A stretch of 64,000 nucleotides of DNA from assembly GCA_022661535.1 (NCBI GenBank), contig JAKULF010000001.1:3286001-3350000 (forward strand), given 5' to 3'. The translations under genes were made by a program, and so were the position numbers. Positions within the stretch are counted from its first letter, which is position 1, and every line of letters begins with the position of its first letter. The notes under the pieces were generated by a model. That model was not told where the DNA came from. It did no database searches and was given only the letters and a program-made list of their open reading frames with translations. Positions 32,688 to 45,586 of the stretch are shown here, piece after piece. This stretch comes from Eutypa lata. Lineage: Eukaryota; Ascomycota; Sordariomycetes; Xylariales; Diatrypaceae.

Positions 32688-35600
32688 GAGTAAAACGATA
32701 AACATGGTGACGGAATCAAGTATTGAATCTGTCCCAACCATTAAAAGGAATCATACAGGATACTATCAAATGCGTTAAAAATTATTACTATTGCTCGTTG
32801 CTAGCTAGAAGTCGACACTTTGCAGAGAAGTCTAGCCCTGATTTCTAAAGCGACTTTCTTCTGCTATATACTATCCTGCTCTTGCGGTAAGTCTTTGATT
32901 TACTTCTATTGTGCTGAATGTTCTAAAGTTATATTGCTTCTGCTAACTTGGACTACTTATGAGAACATCAGCGGAGCTTTGATGTCAAGACATACTGGAT
33001 GATTCTTAGACGACATTCTACAACAGCTTCTAGAACCCGTCCGTCAGATATAACGTCTATGGTCTCTCACCACCAAACTGTCTACGCTAGATCTCTATTC
33101 ATCAGCGTTATGTAGTGACGTTGTTTGTTATGGTTGAGATTAGCCAAGGCCCGGTCCCATGCACCGTATAGATAGTAAAACCTAACTATCCGGGTGAAGC
33201 TAGTTGGTGATTTCTAGCGGCAAATACCTTCTCATGCGTAAAAGTAAGCCAACCCAGTATGAGATCTTACCATCTTTCAGTAACTCTAGCGATTCTTCGA
33301 CACCCGTAGTTTCGGATATCTCCCCCCTTTTGCGAACCTTATGTTGATAATGCCGATTTTAGATTTGGACGTAGTACTATTACACACTCCTCTTGGCAGT
33401 TCGAAAGGAGCCACGAGGTTTATAGAGTTTAGACATGACTTGAGTGCCTGGCGACAGATATGAAAACAGTGTGCCTGCTATTCATTTTCATCTTCCTAGG
33501 AAACACGTGAAAGTAGCGGTAGGCGTGTGTGTCTTAGCTGCGCTGCCTCCTGTACCGGACATTCGGGGGTGGAGAGAAGCGTGGTTCGTCACCTGACCTC
33601 TGTTTACTAATCACAGGACACCCAGAGGGTAGGTAGTTAAGGAACTCACCAGAAGAAATAACGCATTCAATCAAGTGCTGCTACTAACCGTGATGATGGC
33701 GGAGCTGGCTTACATCGGGTTGTGCGCAGAACTCGCGATTAGTACCTCAATTGACAACCGAGACAAGCAGCAGCGAGCTGCCGGTCATTAATGGGGAACC
33801 GTTGCTTTTTCTTTTTTTGTTTCTTTCTTTCCCCTATCCGGTGAGAATAGGTAGAGGATACCCAACCAGCTAGGTAGGAACTGAGCATGCCGGTCTCAGG
33901 GCTAAACAGGCTGAGAAACGGACAACCGTGATCTCCTGCCATAACCCGCTTCCGTCGAGAGTCACGCGCCCGTCTTTGGCTGGGCTTAAAGGCTTTTCGC
34001 AGGAGGCGATCGCTCTCCGTAGGTAGGTAAGGCGGGGGGCTGGTGGGGCGTTGCGAACCGACATCATCAGGCTGAACGAAGCCGCAATTCGGCTGCGTGC
34101 CGGACCGAGTGACACAGGATTTGTCTGACCGCAGGAGTTTTGGGACCTGTTCGTGCTTAATCCGGGCATGGTAGGAGAAGGTTTCGGCAGTGAGATTGAC
34201 CTTGTTGACCCTGCCCCCTATGCTTGTCTTGGCTTATGGACATCGCATCTCACTAAACGGCTATTTCACGCCTCCCTTCGTCGCTTCTGGTAGTAAAATC
34301 TTTTTCCCCACAAGGCCCCGTGAGCAGATTTCCGCTCTAAGGTAGCCAGCCAACCTGCCAAGTCGTCCCTGCTGGGTCGAGTGTCTCGGCGCGGTGCATA
34401 TTGATTAACCGATCGATAGTCTCTGCGATTCGGCTGGCGGCCTGCGACTCTGAGACATGCAGTGGGAAAAGAGCTCATCTTTTTCCTACCCAGATAGCGT
34501 CGTGCTCGCGCGCACAAACGAGATGTGTCCTACCCTAGATCTAGTGGAACATGAACTTAAACCTTCCAAGGGTTCGCTAAGTTACTTACTTACCTCATAG
34601 TAGCAGGTCGGACCCGCGGTGGCCTATCCGCTTGCAGGCTCAAGGTATGTGTCACAGCAACAGAGGATAAGTTGTAGACTAGATCGGCGTGTGCGATATG
34701 TTCAGAGAGGAAGGCCAAATGAAATCTTAGGTGTGTTCGGTCAACATATCAATCCGATTTTATAACCTCTCTTCTTGGTCAAGACTTATCCCTGGAATCT
34801 GCCTCCCATCCAGTGGGAAATTGCATGCTACAAATGCTAGGGACTTTAGATTAAGGCCCCAGATGCGATCTGGGATCAGGTGGCGAGAAGTTTCAAGCCT
34901 TCATGGGCACCTCTTTCTTTATACTAATTGAACGGGTCAGAATGAAGCGCAATGAACTGCCGTCCTAGTGACCGGTGGCGCGAAAGATTTTTTTCCAAGC
35001 GCATACGATGTACACATAATTGTGAGGACATCAGGTGTCGCCTAAGCCTATCCTCCGCAACTGTTTGGGCCAGTCCAATCGTATTGGTACCGAGATGTAA
35101 GAATGTGTGCGTAAATATGATAACATATGCAATGAATGAAATGATAAGCAAATGGAATGATAATGACCTGGAACTTCACACCGACTTTAACCCAACGGAT
35201 TTTCTTGCCGCATTGACCTTATCTCCAACGAAACCTGCATGTACTCAGAGATGTTTCGTATACTAAGAACCCTCCCATCTGTGTGTGGCCATATACCTCC
35301 TCGGTGGCTCGTAAGTTCTGATCGACGTGAGGTATGAGGTGAGCGATTGGCTTCATCTTAGTTCATAGCCTCATATGCCGCCTTGAGTGATGTGACGCTT
35401 TAAGCGCCCCTAGTCAGATGTCTTGTCGCTTCGTGGAACCCATGCACTGTTACACGTCTAGTTTCTGCAGCCCTTTGAGCCACTGGTTGAACCATGATGG
35501 CATTTAGCTAGTGACCCCAGCTCCCAGCAGACTGGTTAAGATAAGACACGACGAACGTAGCGCGGTGCTGTGCGAGCAGTTTAACAGACTTATTGGGCCG

Positions 35601-36086
35601 TTTCGTACCGCGTGATCAATGCAGGTCCGTCAACCCAATTGGCTTACTGCCCTCATTCGTTACATGAATGCAGATGCCTAATCACCTAAAGCACTATGTT
35701 TACTCATCCATGAGTATCACAGTATCATGAGAATGTGTTGGGAGGTGCGAAGCGGCATATCAGGTACACGGTTCTAGAAAGAGCGAGAGAAAGGTGTCAA
35801 AGCCTTTATTATGATATATGACAATATGTAAAAACCATACTCAGGCGCGCCAAGAATTAGAACGAGTGAAGATCTTCATGATACCTACAGCCACAGCACC
35901 CACTAAGACGAGTCCTCCCCCTTAGTGGACATTAGAAAATAAGTTGAAATGCGCCGGACATTCCTACGTGGGACAAGAAGGACTTAAAAAGAAACCAGCC
36001 GTGGCAAGTTTCAAAGGCGCCGGCACTCCGAAAAATATACCCGCCCATATGCATATCTGCTGTGCAAGGGTGTACCAAAACGTCGC
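32688..36086. other. Gene-free stretch of about 3.4 kb
   Basis: I find no protein-like frame on either strand and no RNA gene. The moderately long frames near 33870-34169 and 34266-34517 (minus) have no recognisable order. Composition is ordinary. It may hold further eroded debris from the neighbouring transposon and HET relics. Confidence 0.45.
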
Positions 36087-37243
36087 TTAAGACGTCAACA
36101 TGGAGATTCCATAGCGCGGGTCCGGACGACTCATGAGTTCTTGTACTTCGCTGCGGTTGAATACGTGCTGAAATACCTCGAAGTCAGTCGGTACGGTCGG
36201 GTCACCCTGAGAGCTAGAGCCGTGAGAGCTAGAACCGTGAGAGCTAGAACCGTGGGAGCTAGAACCGTGGGAGCTAGAACCATGGGAGCTAGAATTGTGA
36301 GAGCTTGAACTCGAGCTGCCGTGGGATTTCGACTTGCTCTTGGAATCGCTCGAATGGCCATGGCCATGACCGGCCTTGTTCTTCTTGGCGATGTCGTCTA
36401 GTATGAGCTTGGCCGTGCTTTGAAGGGGATCCTCAAAGCAGAAGGCAACGTATTCAAACCGACCCCTAAGGTCTGGGTCGTACAGGAAGACCTCCCGCCA
36501 GATCTCGGCGAGCTCCTGGGGCGGGTTGCGGTAGCCGTTCCCAAGCCCGAAATCACCTATGGTGACTGACGTGTGCCCATAGTAGACACAGATGCGCAGA
36601 GCGGCTCGAATTTTTCTCTTAACCATCTCTCTCTCGAGGGGAAACGCGTACTTGGTTCCCATCTCTTTTAATTTGGGCCAGCGTGTTGGGGGTACGGAGA
36701 CGACGGGCAAGTCGAACCAGCGGTCTAGTTTCTTGTACTGGTCGTGGGGTCCGCGAAAAACAACGACACACTCGGAATAGATGCCGCCTTCCGAAGTTAT
36801 GGGATAGTTGGTAGGGATGAGTGACTCGGGCCCCGGAGTACTCAATGTAGCAAAGAGGCTACTCCGTCTACAGAGACGCTCTTCGTAGCCAACAACACCA
36901 GTTTCCCAATCCCCACCGGCCCTCTTGTCATTTGCCGCACATATGAGAGGTATCCTCTGGCTAACTGATTCCTCCCATGAGATAGTGAAGTCTGCGGGAT
37001 CGCCGGTGCAGATATCTATACATGTATTAGAAGAAGAGCTGGGAACTCGGAGGAATATTACGCACGAAACTGGGGTGGCGACACGGTCTGCAGGCAGGGG
37101 TAGCTTTGTAGTTGGATGTGTTCCAATGGCTGTTGAAATAAATACGAGTGTGTCCGGTCGGAATACCGAGCTTTGATGATTGGCAAATAATGTCTCTTGG
37201 TTTCAGTAGCCACCTCAGATGGCTTTGGTTTTGAAGAAGGCAT
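36087..37243 (-). CDS. TIGR02452/DUF2263 macrodomain protein, microbial PARG-like, divergent (2 exons)
   Basis: Exons 37243-37066 and 37015-36087 join (donor GTGCGT, acceptor TATAG) to 368 residues. The ATG gives MPSSKPKPSEVATET. Near residue 85 comes the family signature region: CAANDKRAGGDWETG, then VVGYEERLCRRSSL. The usual PARG signature is GGG followed by QEE; here it is AGG and YEE. Downstream are YSECVVVFRG, IRAALRICVYYGHTSV, GDFGLGNGYRNPPQELAEIW and FEYVAFCFED, in the usual order for the fold. In active relatives this macrodomain removes ADP-ribose polymers; the changed signature makes activity here uncertain. The C-terminal part has a His/Ser stretch with six HGSSS-type repeats (about 36215-36300). 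An internal ATG at 36845 would miss the signature and is not the start. Confidence 0.82.
36215..36300 (-). repeat. Coding 15-bp tandem repeat (HGSSS units)
   Basis: Near-identical GGAGCTAGAACCGTG units, 15 bases long, encode six successive HGSSS or near-HGSSS pentapeptides in the macrodomain protein's tail. In-frame length variation between strains is likely. Confidence 0.85.
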
Positions 37244-38879
37244 ATTGAACTGATAGAGACCGGGAAACAAGATGAAACTTGGATATTCTGGTGAGTGATT
37301 GATTGTCTATCTAGAAAGAAAAGGGACCGGCCAGCACACTTGGGCTCAGGGTACTTATAGAACTCCTTGAAAGCGGCTCTAGCTTGACCAACCTAGCCAC
37401 AGCCATACTTTTTCCATTCTTTGACTCATAGCACGTAATTAGGAATGCCAGATTCCTACAGTCAAGAGATCAGGAATAACGGGGAGTTAGCGGGTTACAC
37501 CACTATAGTTGATTGCCTGCCCATTGGGATCTCACTGATGTCTAGAACAGCCAGATGAAGCAATCGAAAGAGAGACGGGCGAGTGAGCACCTCGGTTAAG
37601 GCAATGCATCAGCGTCTCGCCGTCCTTACCAACTTTGTAAAGCAATAATGTGAACAGAAGCCCATATATGTCTTGGGCCTGTGCGACTACTCGGCTCCCA
37701 GGTCGATGGAAACGATGTTCCAGCGAAGATCAGGAAGCACTGCAGATAACCGAAGTCACACAGATCTGGCTCGTCCTCCTCAACCTGCAGAATCGAAAGG
37801 AGTACTGGGATGAAACAAGTGGAATCTCTGGCTCGGCCGTTGCAGCGAAGGGTACCGATGCAGCACTCACCGTATGGCAGCCGGTCCAGTGCCTTGGTGT
37901 CGTGTGTCTCAAGCATTTTAGGACAATACTGGAAAGCTCTAATCTTAGCGAAAAGAAGAACACAGATCCTCACGCAGCCTTATGCGCCAGTTAATCGGGA
38001 CTTGGAGAGAGTGAACAATAACATGATCCACCTAATTGTAACGTAATCATGGCAACTGTAGGTAGGACTGACTACTGACTACCCAAGAGCCAGGTAGGGA
38101 CTGCTAGCAGCTTCGTAAGTTACTTTATCAACGAAGCGTGGTTGGCTGGATCACTGCAGCATAGTAATAAGACCTAAAATATGGGATAACAAGGGCCCAG
38201 GGGATAGCCTAGTAGGGCGAGTTATCAAAGGTTCGAAATAGATATCGGAATAACTAATGTAGATTAAGTCCAAAAAGGGATCAATGTTAATATAAAAAGG
38301 CTAGGATGAACACAACCAATACTAATATCGCCTCGCCTTAAAGTGACAGCTTGGTAGTACTAGATGAGAAACACTATAGTGGCTTTGTGGAACACGAACG
38401 TATGTAACTATAGAAAAGAGGTGTTGGCTTAAGAGGATCAAGAAGTGATAGTTGGTGGTGGTGGTGGTATTGGCGGTGGAGGTTGAAAGAGCCTTACATA
38501 CATACACACACACCTAAGGTTCCCAGTAACCGGGACGAAATGGCCTATGAGGTCCAAGCTTTTACAACTTTAAGCTTACCTAAGGCAGATAATTAGTGCT
38601 ACACCCCGCCATCGTAGCTGCATATGTACATACATCATACATACATCCGAAGAATTCCCGTTCGCTGGCTGCACCGTCGAAATTTACTTGTTGTTTTGGG
38701 TAACCTTGCGAGATTCTTTTATAGTTACATCTGAACTCATATATCTCCCTAGGTCTCATTGTCTAGGTTTCTATATTTATATATTTATACATTTATATAT
38801 AATATGAGTATCTATGAGCCTACATGTGTGTCTAGGATCTCCTATACCGCCCTGAAATATCATTCTTGACTTAGCCCTG
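37244..38879. other. Intergenic between divergent genes
   Basis: No confident gene. At about 37626-37994 both strands carry overlapping frames of about 115 codons with several cysteines. Neither resembles a known family, so they were not called. A GGTGGT stretch is at 38455-38470, and TACATACATAC runs near 38500 and 38630. Confidence 0.4.
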
Positions 38880-40592
38880 ATGTCTTTCATTCAATTAGCT
38901 CTTAGAGCCCCACGATGCAGATTCAGACCATCCTTGATTTCCTTACAACCACTCGTCACTCGTAACTGCAGCATACACACGTCCCGGGATACGATTGCAG
39001 CTATTCTTGACTCCAAACCTCTTGATGCGATCAATGATGTCGAGGTCTCTGGCTTCGTTCGATCTGTACGCTCTCAAAAGCGTCACCACTTTGTATCTTT
39101 AGGCGATGGGTCATCGCTAGAGCCGCTCCAAGCGGTAGTACCTGCTGATCAGGCTGAAGGGTGGGGAATATAAGACTGAATCAACGAGGTTCTTGACTCT
39201 GTCCAAGGCTAATTTCTACATATCATAGTCTAACAATCGGGGCAGCCGTGCGTTTACTAGGATCATGGAGTCCTTCTCAAGGGCGTGGACAATCCCATGA
39301 GCTGCAGGTCGAGAGGGCTACCATCTTGGGACCTTCGGATGCCAAGGTGCGTTTTAAGTCAAGAGTTGTATTCACTTTGATGCTCATCCGTCCCCCAGAC
39401 ATTTCCCATTCAAAAGAAATACCAATCTCCAGAGTACTTGAGAACCATGCCTCATCTTCGGCCGCGGGTTCCATTCAATGCTGCCGTATTCCGGCTGCGC
39501 TCTGAAATTATTGCGTCTCTCACCAAATTCTTCGCAACCCGCTCCTTCTCTCAGATACATACCCCTATCTTCACGTCGTCCGACTGTGAAGGTGCGGGTG
39601 AGGTGTTCCACATCTCCTCGAACAAAGATGAACCCAAGTCAGATAGTGAGACAGCGACACAATTCTTCCGTCGCCCTGTATACGCAACCGTCTCGGCGCA
39701 ATTGCATCTCGAGGCTATGTCCCAGGCACTTGGAGATGTTTGGACTCTCTCTCCAACATTCAGGGCAGAACAGAGCGACACCCCTCGCCACCTAAGTGAA
39801 TTCTATATGTTGGAAGCAGAGATGGGCTTTGTGGACGACATGGGTTCTGTCATGGATCTCGTGGAAGATATGTTAAAGTATATCAGCCTCGATCTGACCA
39901 ATTCAAGGACTGTCGGAGAGTTGCTGTCCAGTGACCGTGAGCTTTCGCCGGATTTAATACCAGCGGCCTTAGTCAGGGACCGCTGGAAGGGCCTCCAGGT
40001 TAAGAAATGGCCGCGGATCACGTACACCGAGGCAATTAAGTTGTTAGAAACTGCCGATGTTGCCTTCGCGCATAAGCCTGTGTGGGGGAAGGACCTACAA
40101 ACCGAGCACGAGAAGTATATCGCGACTACGGTGGGCGGGGATAACAGCCCCGTCTTTGTCACTAACTACCCGCGAGACATTAAGGCGTTTTACATGAGGT
40201 CGAGTGCGGGTACTTCCGACGGGCCAGAACCGAGTGCGACAGTCGATTGCTTTGATCTTCTAGTCCCAGAATTTTGCGAGATAGCAGGTGGTTCCATGCG
40301 CGAGCACCGACTCGGCCCCTTGGTCGAGTCCATGCGTGCCCGCGGATTAAACTCATCTCCGTCGACTGGGGATCCCGCAGCCGAAACTCAGGCGACGGAC
40401 AGCAGCAGCAGCAGCAGCAGCAACAACAACAACAACAACCTCGACTGGTACCTTGATCTCCGGAAATGGGGTTGTCCTCCACATGGGGGATTTGGGTTGG
40501 GCTTCGATCGACTCATATGCTACCTTTCAGGAGTACAGACGATTCGCGACGCCACCGCATTCCCTCGGTGGTATGGTCGTTGCGACTGTTAA
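38880..40592 (+). CDS. slm5: Asparaginyl-tRNA synthetase, mitochondrial (3 exons)
   Basis: Exons 38880-39160, 39229-39346 and 39399-40592 join in phase to 530 residues. The start MSFIQLALRAPRCRFRP is Arg-rich and lacks acidic residues, as expected for a mitochondrial targeting peptide. An OB-fold anticodon-binding domain follows (VEVSGFVRSVRSQKRHHFV). The class II core has KKYQSPEYLR and RLRSEIIA. Motif 2 is FRAEQSDTPRHLSEFYMLE. NYPRDIKAFYMR is typical of AsnRS, DWYLDLRKWG separates AsnRS from AspRS, and motif 3 is GGFGLGFDRL, then RDATAFPR. The enzyme charges mitochondrial tRNA-Asn with asparagine. An inserted Ser/Asn homopolymer run (about residues 466-480, bases 40398-40440) lies between the MREHRL strand and DWYLDLR, where a surface loop is expected. 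The GTGGGG donor of intron 1 is weak, but phase and domain continuity require it. Confidence 0.93.
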
Positions 40593-43500
40593 ACATTATG
40601 ATGGTTCATCATGTTGTGCTCGTTAACGCTTACTTCTCTGGGATAGAGTGATGGTGTCTTGTGTGATCGTCGCACAACACCATTTGCAACCCTGTCTCGA
40701 ACGAGTCTTGTTACTACCGGACAAGCACTATGATGACGGATACTACCCGAACACACACAGACCCTTACCCTTTGCGGGACAGAGTCTGCGTCTAAATTGG
40801 TTGTGGGACATTGGAATATGACAGTTTCCCGCTCCTCCATCCCAAATATTCGGTTGGATATGAAACATCATCGATGCTGCCTGCCTGCCACACTTATTAT
40901 TTCGGTTGCAGCGTACGTCCATGGAAGGGAGCCCAACCTAGCCGCCTAAGCAAAAATTAAACGCAAACCCAAATCACCCCCTGTCGAGTACACTGGACTG
41001 CAGGATATTATGACTATTCGAGCAACCTTTAGTCGTACTCGCTAGCGAAGTCCGTCTTGTACGATCTTGTACGATACCTTAGACCGAGTGTTTATTTACC
41101 GACTATGAGCCCTTGTGGCAGTTTAGCGATTTTGCCACCCTAGAGCGACCCCGACATGAAATCAAACAATCCCATGGCCTCGTCCTCCGCTACGCGAAGC
41201 ATCCCATTCCATAATAAAATAAACCTTCGAACTGGTTCCCCTCTACTCCAGAACCTTGATGTTCAGGTACCTCATCTACTGTGTGTTAGCGAGCCCACCT
41301 CTATAATCGTTGCCCCGTATAACATTCAAAATACAGTTTGCCGTGAGGTTATCATGGTAACATAGGCCTAGTGAATGAGTAGCGCAAACTTCGGCTGATG
41401 CAATCTTATCATGCGGTTTGCCCCTTTTCCGGCGAGTGCTGATGATCAATCGGTTATGGAAGGCCCAGCACCTAAAGTGGGTGCGTGTAAGCTCGCCGGT
41501 AGAACTTTCACGATGTCCAATTCCTTGCTACATTCGGAGCAGGTCGGTAGATGCTATGGTATTCCCGTGTACAATACGTAGACTAAGTTCTCTCTACATG
41601 TATTAGCTCTTGTGATAGGTAGGCGAGATATGCAGCAAAGTATGCACGTGCACATAACATCAATCCCTTTCTTCATCTTGCTGGCACCACGCATCGCCCG
41701 CCAAGAACACATATGTACAACAAAACGTTGGCAGCGGCGCAGTCAGTCCGTCAGTCAGTCAGTCATTGTAGTAGACTTTACTTGGTGAAACGGTAAGCAG
41801 TCAGCGCCCAGTGCTCAGCGCTCAGCCCTTAGCTTATTAGACGATCAGCTGTCGGCCACTTTCAGGCAGTCTGGTTCTTTCTACCGAAGTACTTTTTTTC
41901 ATTATCTCGCCTATCATGTTTCCCTATCAATTTACTACGGGCCAAGAACACCGAAGCCGACAATATGGTTGTTTTACCATAACTTATGGGTACCAGGGCT
42001 GACGAAGTCGGAGGTCGCATGACGAATTGGATCCTCCATCATTAGCCAAGGGGACGAGATGCAGGCTGTGATGAGAATTATAACTGCCTAATGTTCGCAT
42101 GGACTGCCAACCAGGCAGCCAAGACACTCCCAAGAGCCACAATGGGGGTAAGGTTAGATTATACGAAAGGGTAGCTTATCGACCTATGCTATCTCGCGCG
42201 CAACTCTCCGTCATTACGTTTAGTCCGTCATTCGCGTTTATAGTTAGTTAGCTCCTTTCCCTTGAGAGAGAGGTAGGTATCATGTGGCAGAACCTTGACC
42301 CAGCCAGCCCAGCCACGGCCCGGTTGGGGGTAACCAAGGAAAGCCATCCTGCCCGCTAGTTAGCTTCCTGCGTGGCTGAATCTAGACAAGTTCACCCCAG
42401 GTTCCTTTTTTCTTTTTTGGAACTCCGCAGCACTGTACGTTAAAAAGTAGATGTCTAAAGACACGCACGCACGCGCACGCACAAGACCCCAAAAAGCTTG
42501 GCCTTGCTTGTCCTGTTCCTTCGCCCGAATATACGGCATCTTATTTTTACCTACTACTTCATGCCTACGTTATCTAGTTACATAGTATGTGGTTAGGCAG
42601 CCCCGTCCGTAAGCAGACAGGCTAGACGGGTCCTTAGTAATCCCGGAGCTGAGCCTTGGCTCTCTTTTAGGTTGAACTGTTTTGTCTTGTCTTGCTTTAG
42701 CATTTACCAACGGCGGTATCTTCGGGCGCATTTCCTCCGATCCCCCTGTCCCGTCGCCCAACTATGTATGTGTGTAAGTACATTACATAGGCAGTTAGGT
42801 ACTTGAATGGTTGGATAGGACGTTTACGGGGTTATGCGGTAGCACTCTGCAACGTTTTGCTTTAATACCTACTGTCCATGTATGCAAGGCCGTTAGGAAT
42901 CGGTTCCCCACGCCGAAGGAAAAGAAGAAAAAAGAAAAAGAACAAGAAAGAGGACTACCTGGGGCGATCAGTTTAGTTACTGCTGCCATAAGCGGTACGG
43001 TTGTTTCCGGCAAGTCAATACTATGTAATACATATGAGAGGTCTGTCAGTTAAGAGAATATGTCGTTGTGGTGGGTATATGACCTGTATTGTACAAAGCA
43101 CAGTCCAATAGCCATGTTGTCATGGCGGACGGACGGCCGGGCGGAGGACAGTTCTTATTAACTCTGTTTAGTTAAGTTGTTCTTCGCCGCCATGCGTCCG
43201 TCCGACGGGTTTGTGAGCTTATGAAATAAACCCGTCACAAGCATCTTTTTTCCCTCTCTCTCTTTTCTTTAAAACTGATGATCACCTGTACCTACTCTAC
43301 GTACAGTATGTACGTACATACTTACTTTTATGTACCTACCTACTACGAATGATCTGCACCGCCTTAAGTTACATAGTAATAGTTTACCTCCTAGCCCCGG
43401 TTATTAAAGACCTTCCCTTCTCCTCTTTGCAGGAAAGGGCGGGCGATCAGCTGAGCCAAGCATTTCCGAACAGAAAGCCAAGATTGCCAAGCATGGGCGC

Positions 43501-44600
43501 CAAGGCTGACAACCCTCTTACTGGGCTAACCGATCCCTGGCACCATGGCGTTCTCCAGGACCTCTGATTCGACGACACCCTCATCCTACGAATTAAGCTT
43601 AAGCTTGTTTGAGTGTTGCAGCATTCGGGAATTTGGGGGCAGAAACACTGCATTGTATGTATGTAGTTAAAAAAGGGTAATTAGGTACTTCGTAGGGGAA
43701 GAGAAGAAAAGAGGGAAAGGCTAAAAAAAAGTTAAAGTTGCTCTCACATGCACCCCTCCCTTTCTTTCCTCCACATGAAAAACCTTATTAGTTCTAAGTA
43801 CATACCTACATACATTATTTACATAACTACCTACCCCCCGAAAGAAAGAAAAAAGCACAGTCAATGCAATGAGAGTGGCGTGCGGTACTTTTCACGAAGA
43901 AGGGGTGCGAATCGTAAGAGTCCGATCGTCTCTTGGCTTTTGCTTAGGTACGTACTACGTACGTACAAGTACTCCATATCTGCCCTTTCAGGATTGACAT
44001 ACTGTGCTCAGCAACCAACATTATGTATACTAACCAAGAATATGATGGCTTCTCATTGGAGCTTGCCGGTTCCTTTCCAACCAACGACCAGCCTAATAAT
44101 AATAATTGTTATTATAAATTAAGAATGAACAACATAAGCCTAGTTGTGTCTACCCCAGTTATAGCTAGTTCCTTATTGTATGTAAGATTTTATTTTGTCA
44201 CGTCATTCGCCCGACGATTCCCCCCCTCCTCCCCCCTTCTCCCCCCAAAGCTGCGCATAAAGTTAGCTGCACATGATCTGAAAGTGGAGGACCCAGCCGA
44301 AACCTGATAGCTAGCGGATAGAACGGCCCCGTATGAGACGCCGGTTTTCATGTAAGTCCGGTGGTGGCGTATGGTTCCTCCACCCGGCTTATAGCTCGGC
44401 TTGTCCTCATCAAGCGGCGTGCAGCCACAAAAGATAAGTATTCCCATAGGCGGTGACCTTCCGACGCTGTCTGACTGACGAGGGAGAGCCCCTTGTCGAA
44501 CAGTAGGTAGCATAGCATAACATAGCATAGCATCGGCATCGTCAACCGTTGCCTAAGGTCTACTTCACCGCCTTGGTTTAAGTAGTAGTATTGGTGGTGG
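40593..44600. other. Gene-free DNA, part 1 of the 14-kb desert
   Basis: No coding region or RNA gene is supported on either strand. A GTCA tandem is at about 41748-41766, CAGCGCTCAGC repeats near 41810, CGCACGCACGCGC near 42470, and ACGTACGTAC/TACATAC words near 43310 and 43960. Open frames are short and overlap on both strands. Confidence 0.5.
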
Positions 44601-45563
44601 TACCGAGGTAGCTACGGACAACGGCCGGCCGGCCTTGTCTTATCCACGCCACTATCGTGCATCCGAGAGATAAGGATGGTGGTAATTACCATGCTACTCT
44701 GCTTACTCCGCGCAGGCTTGAACCGTACACACAGATCTCATATCGGTGCGGCTGGCAGGATTACGGTCAAGATCAGGCGAACTTTCCTTCCCCCTCCCTC
44801 CCCCCACATCGGAACGCCGAATGCGCCATCACAGTTGGAGAAGATGCGATGCTAGTATTGTTGATAATCGATGAATCAGTGCTTACATTTACAACATTTG
44901 GCGCCGCGGTCTAGGCGGGAATGGGCTGGGAATTGGGACCGCGCTCGTCGGCTGAAATGTCTTTTACTTGAATTACGTACGGTCAGGGCTGACTATCGCT
45001 CAGGTCTGGTCAACGGACACCAGTTCTACGTGGTTTGGTTCGGTTTAAAGCCCCGGGCTTGTCCTGTCTACCTAGTTAGCTACGATTAAAATAGAAACCG
45101 TCGTGTAGCTGGTAGGGCCCGTCTGCATTGACTGTAAGCATTCCCTGAAAAGTAGGTAGACATGATGATGGTTCTGTTTTTTTCTTCTTCTTTGGTGGGA
45201 ACGATGTACGTTGCTCAAATTGAATCTCGGAAGATTCGCGGCTCTTTTTTCCAGGGCCGGCATAAAAAGGCGAGGATTCTAGAATAAAGTTTGTTTGCAG
45301 GCGTGCTTATTAGGCTACGCTGTACGACATTCCTACTGTACCGTAGTAGGTTCGTGGACGGTTGCACAGATGCCGCTGTACTCCAGCAGACGTGAAGCAA
45401 TGTCCCTAACCTCCTCATACACACTCACTCACTCACCCACTCACATTCGAGGAGGACCAGCGTTGGACCCTTGGCCTTCTTGTGCTACTCACACCAACGG
45501 CAACTCTACCGGCGGGATCTGGAACGTCGACGAGTAAATAGATAGTTGACAGATGATAGGACA

Positions 45564-45586
45564 CTGCTGCTGCTGCTGCTGCTGCT
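45564..45586. repeat. CTG microsatellite in non-coding DNA
   Basis: About seven CTG units in a row, with no open frame of interest around them. Confidence 0.8.

Noticed and set aside
37626..37994. Opposing frames of about 115 codons on both strands
   Set aside because: Neither strand shows a recognisable domain, splice support or a clear preference over the other. Not called as a gene.
44690..44770. tRNA-like B box (GGTTCAAGCC on the minus strand)
   Set aside because: The bases on either side of the loop do not pair and no cloverleaf can be drawn.
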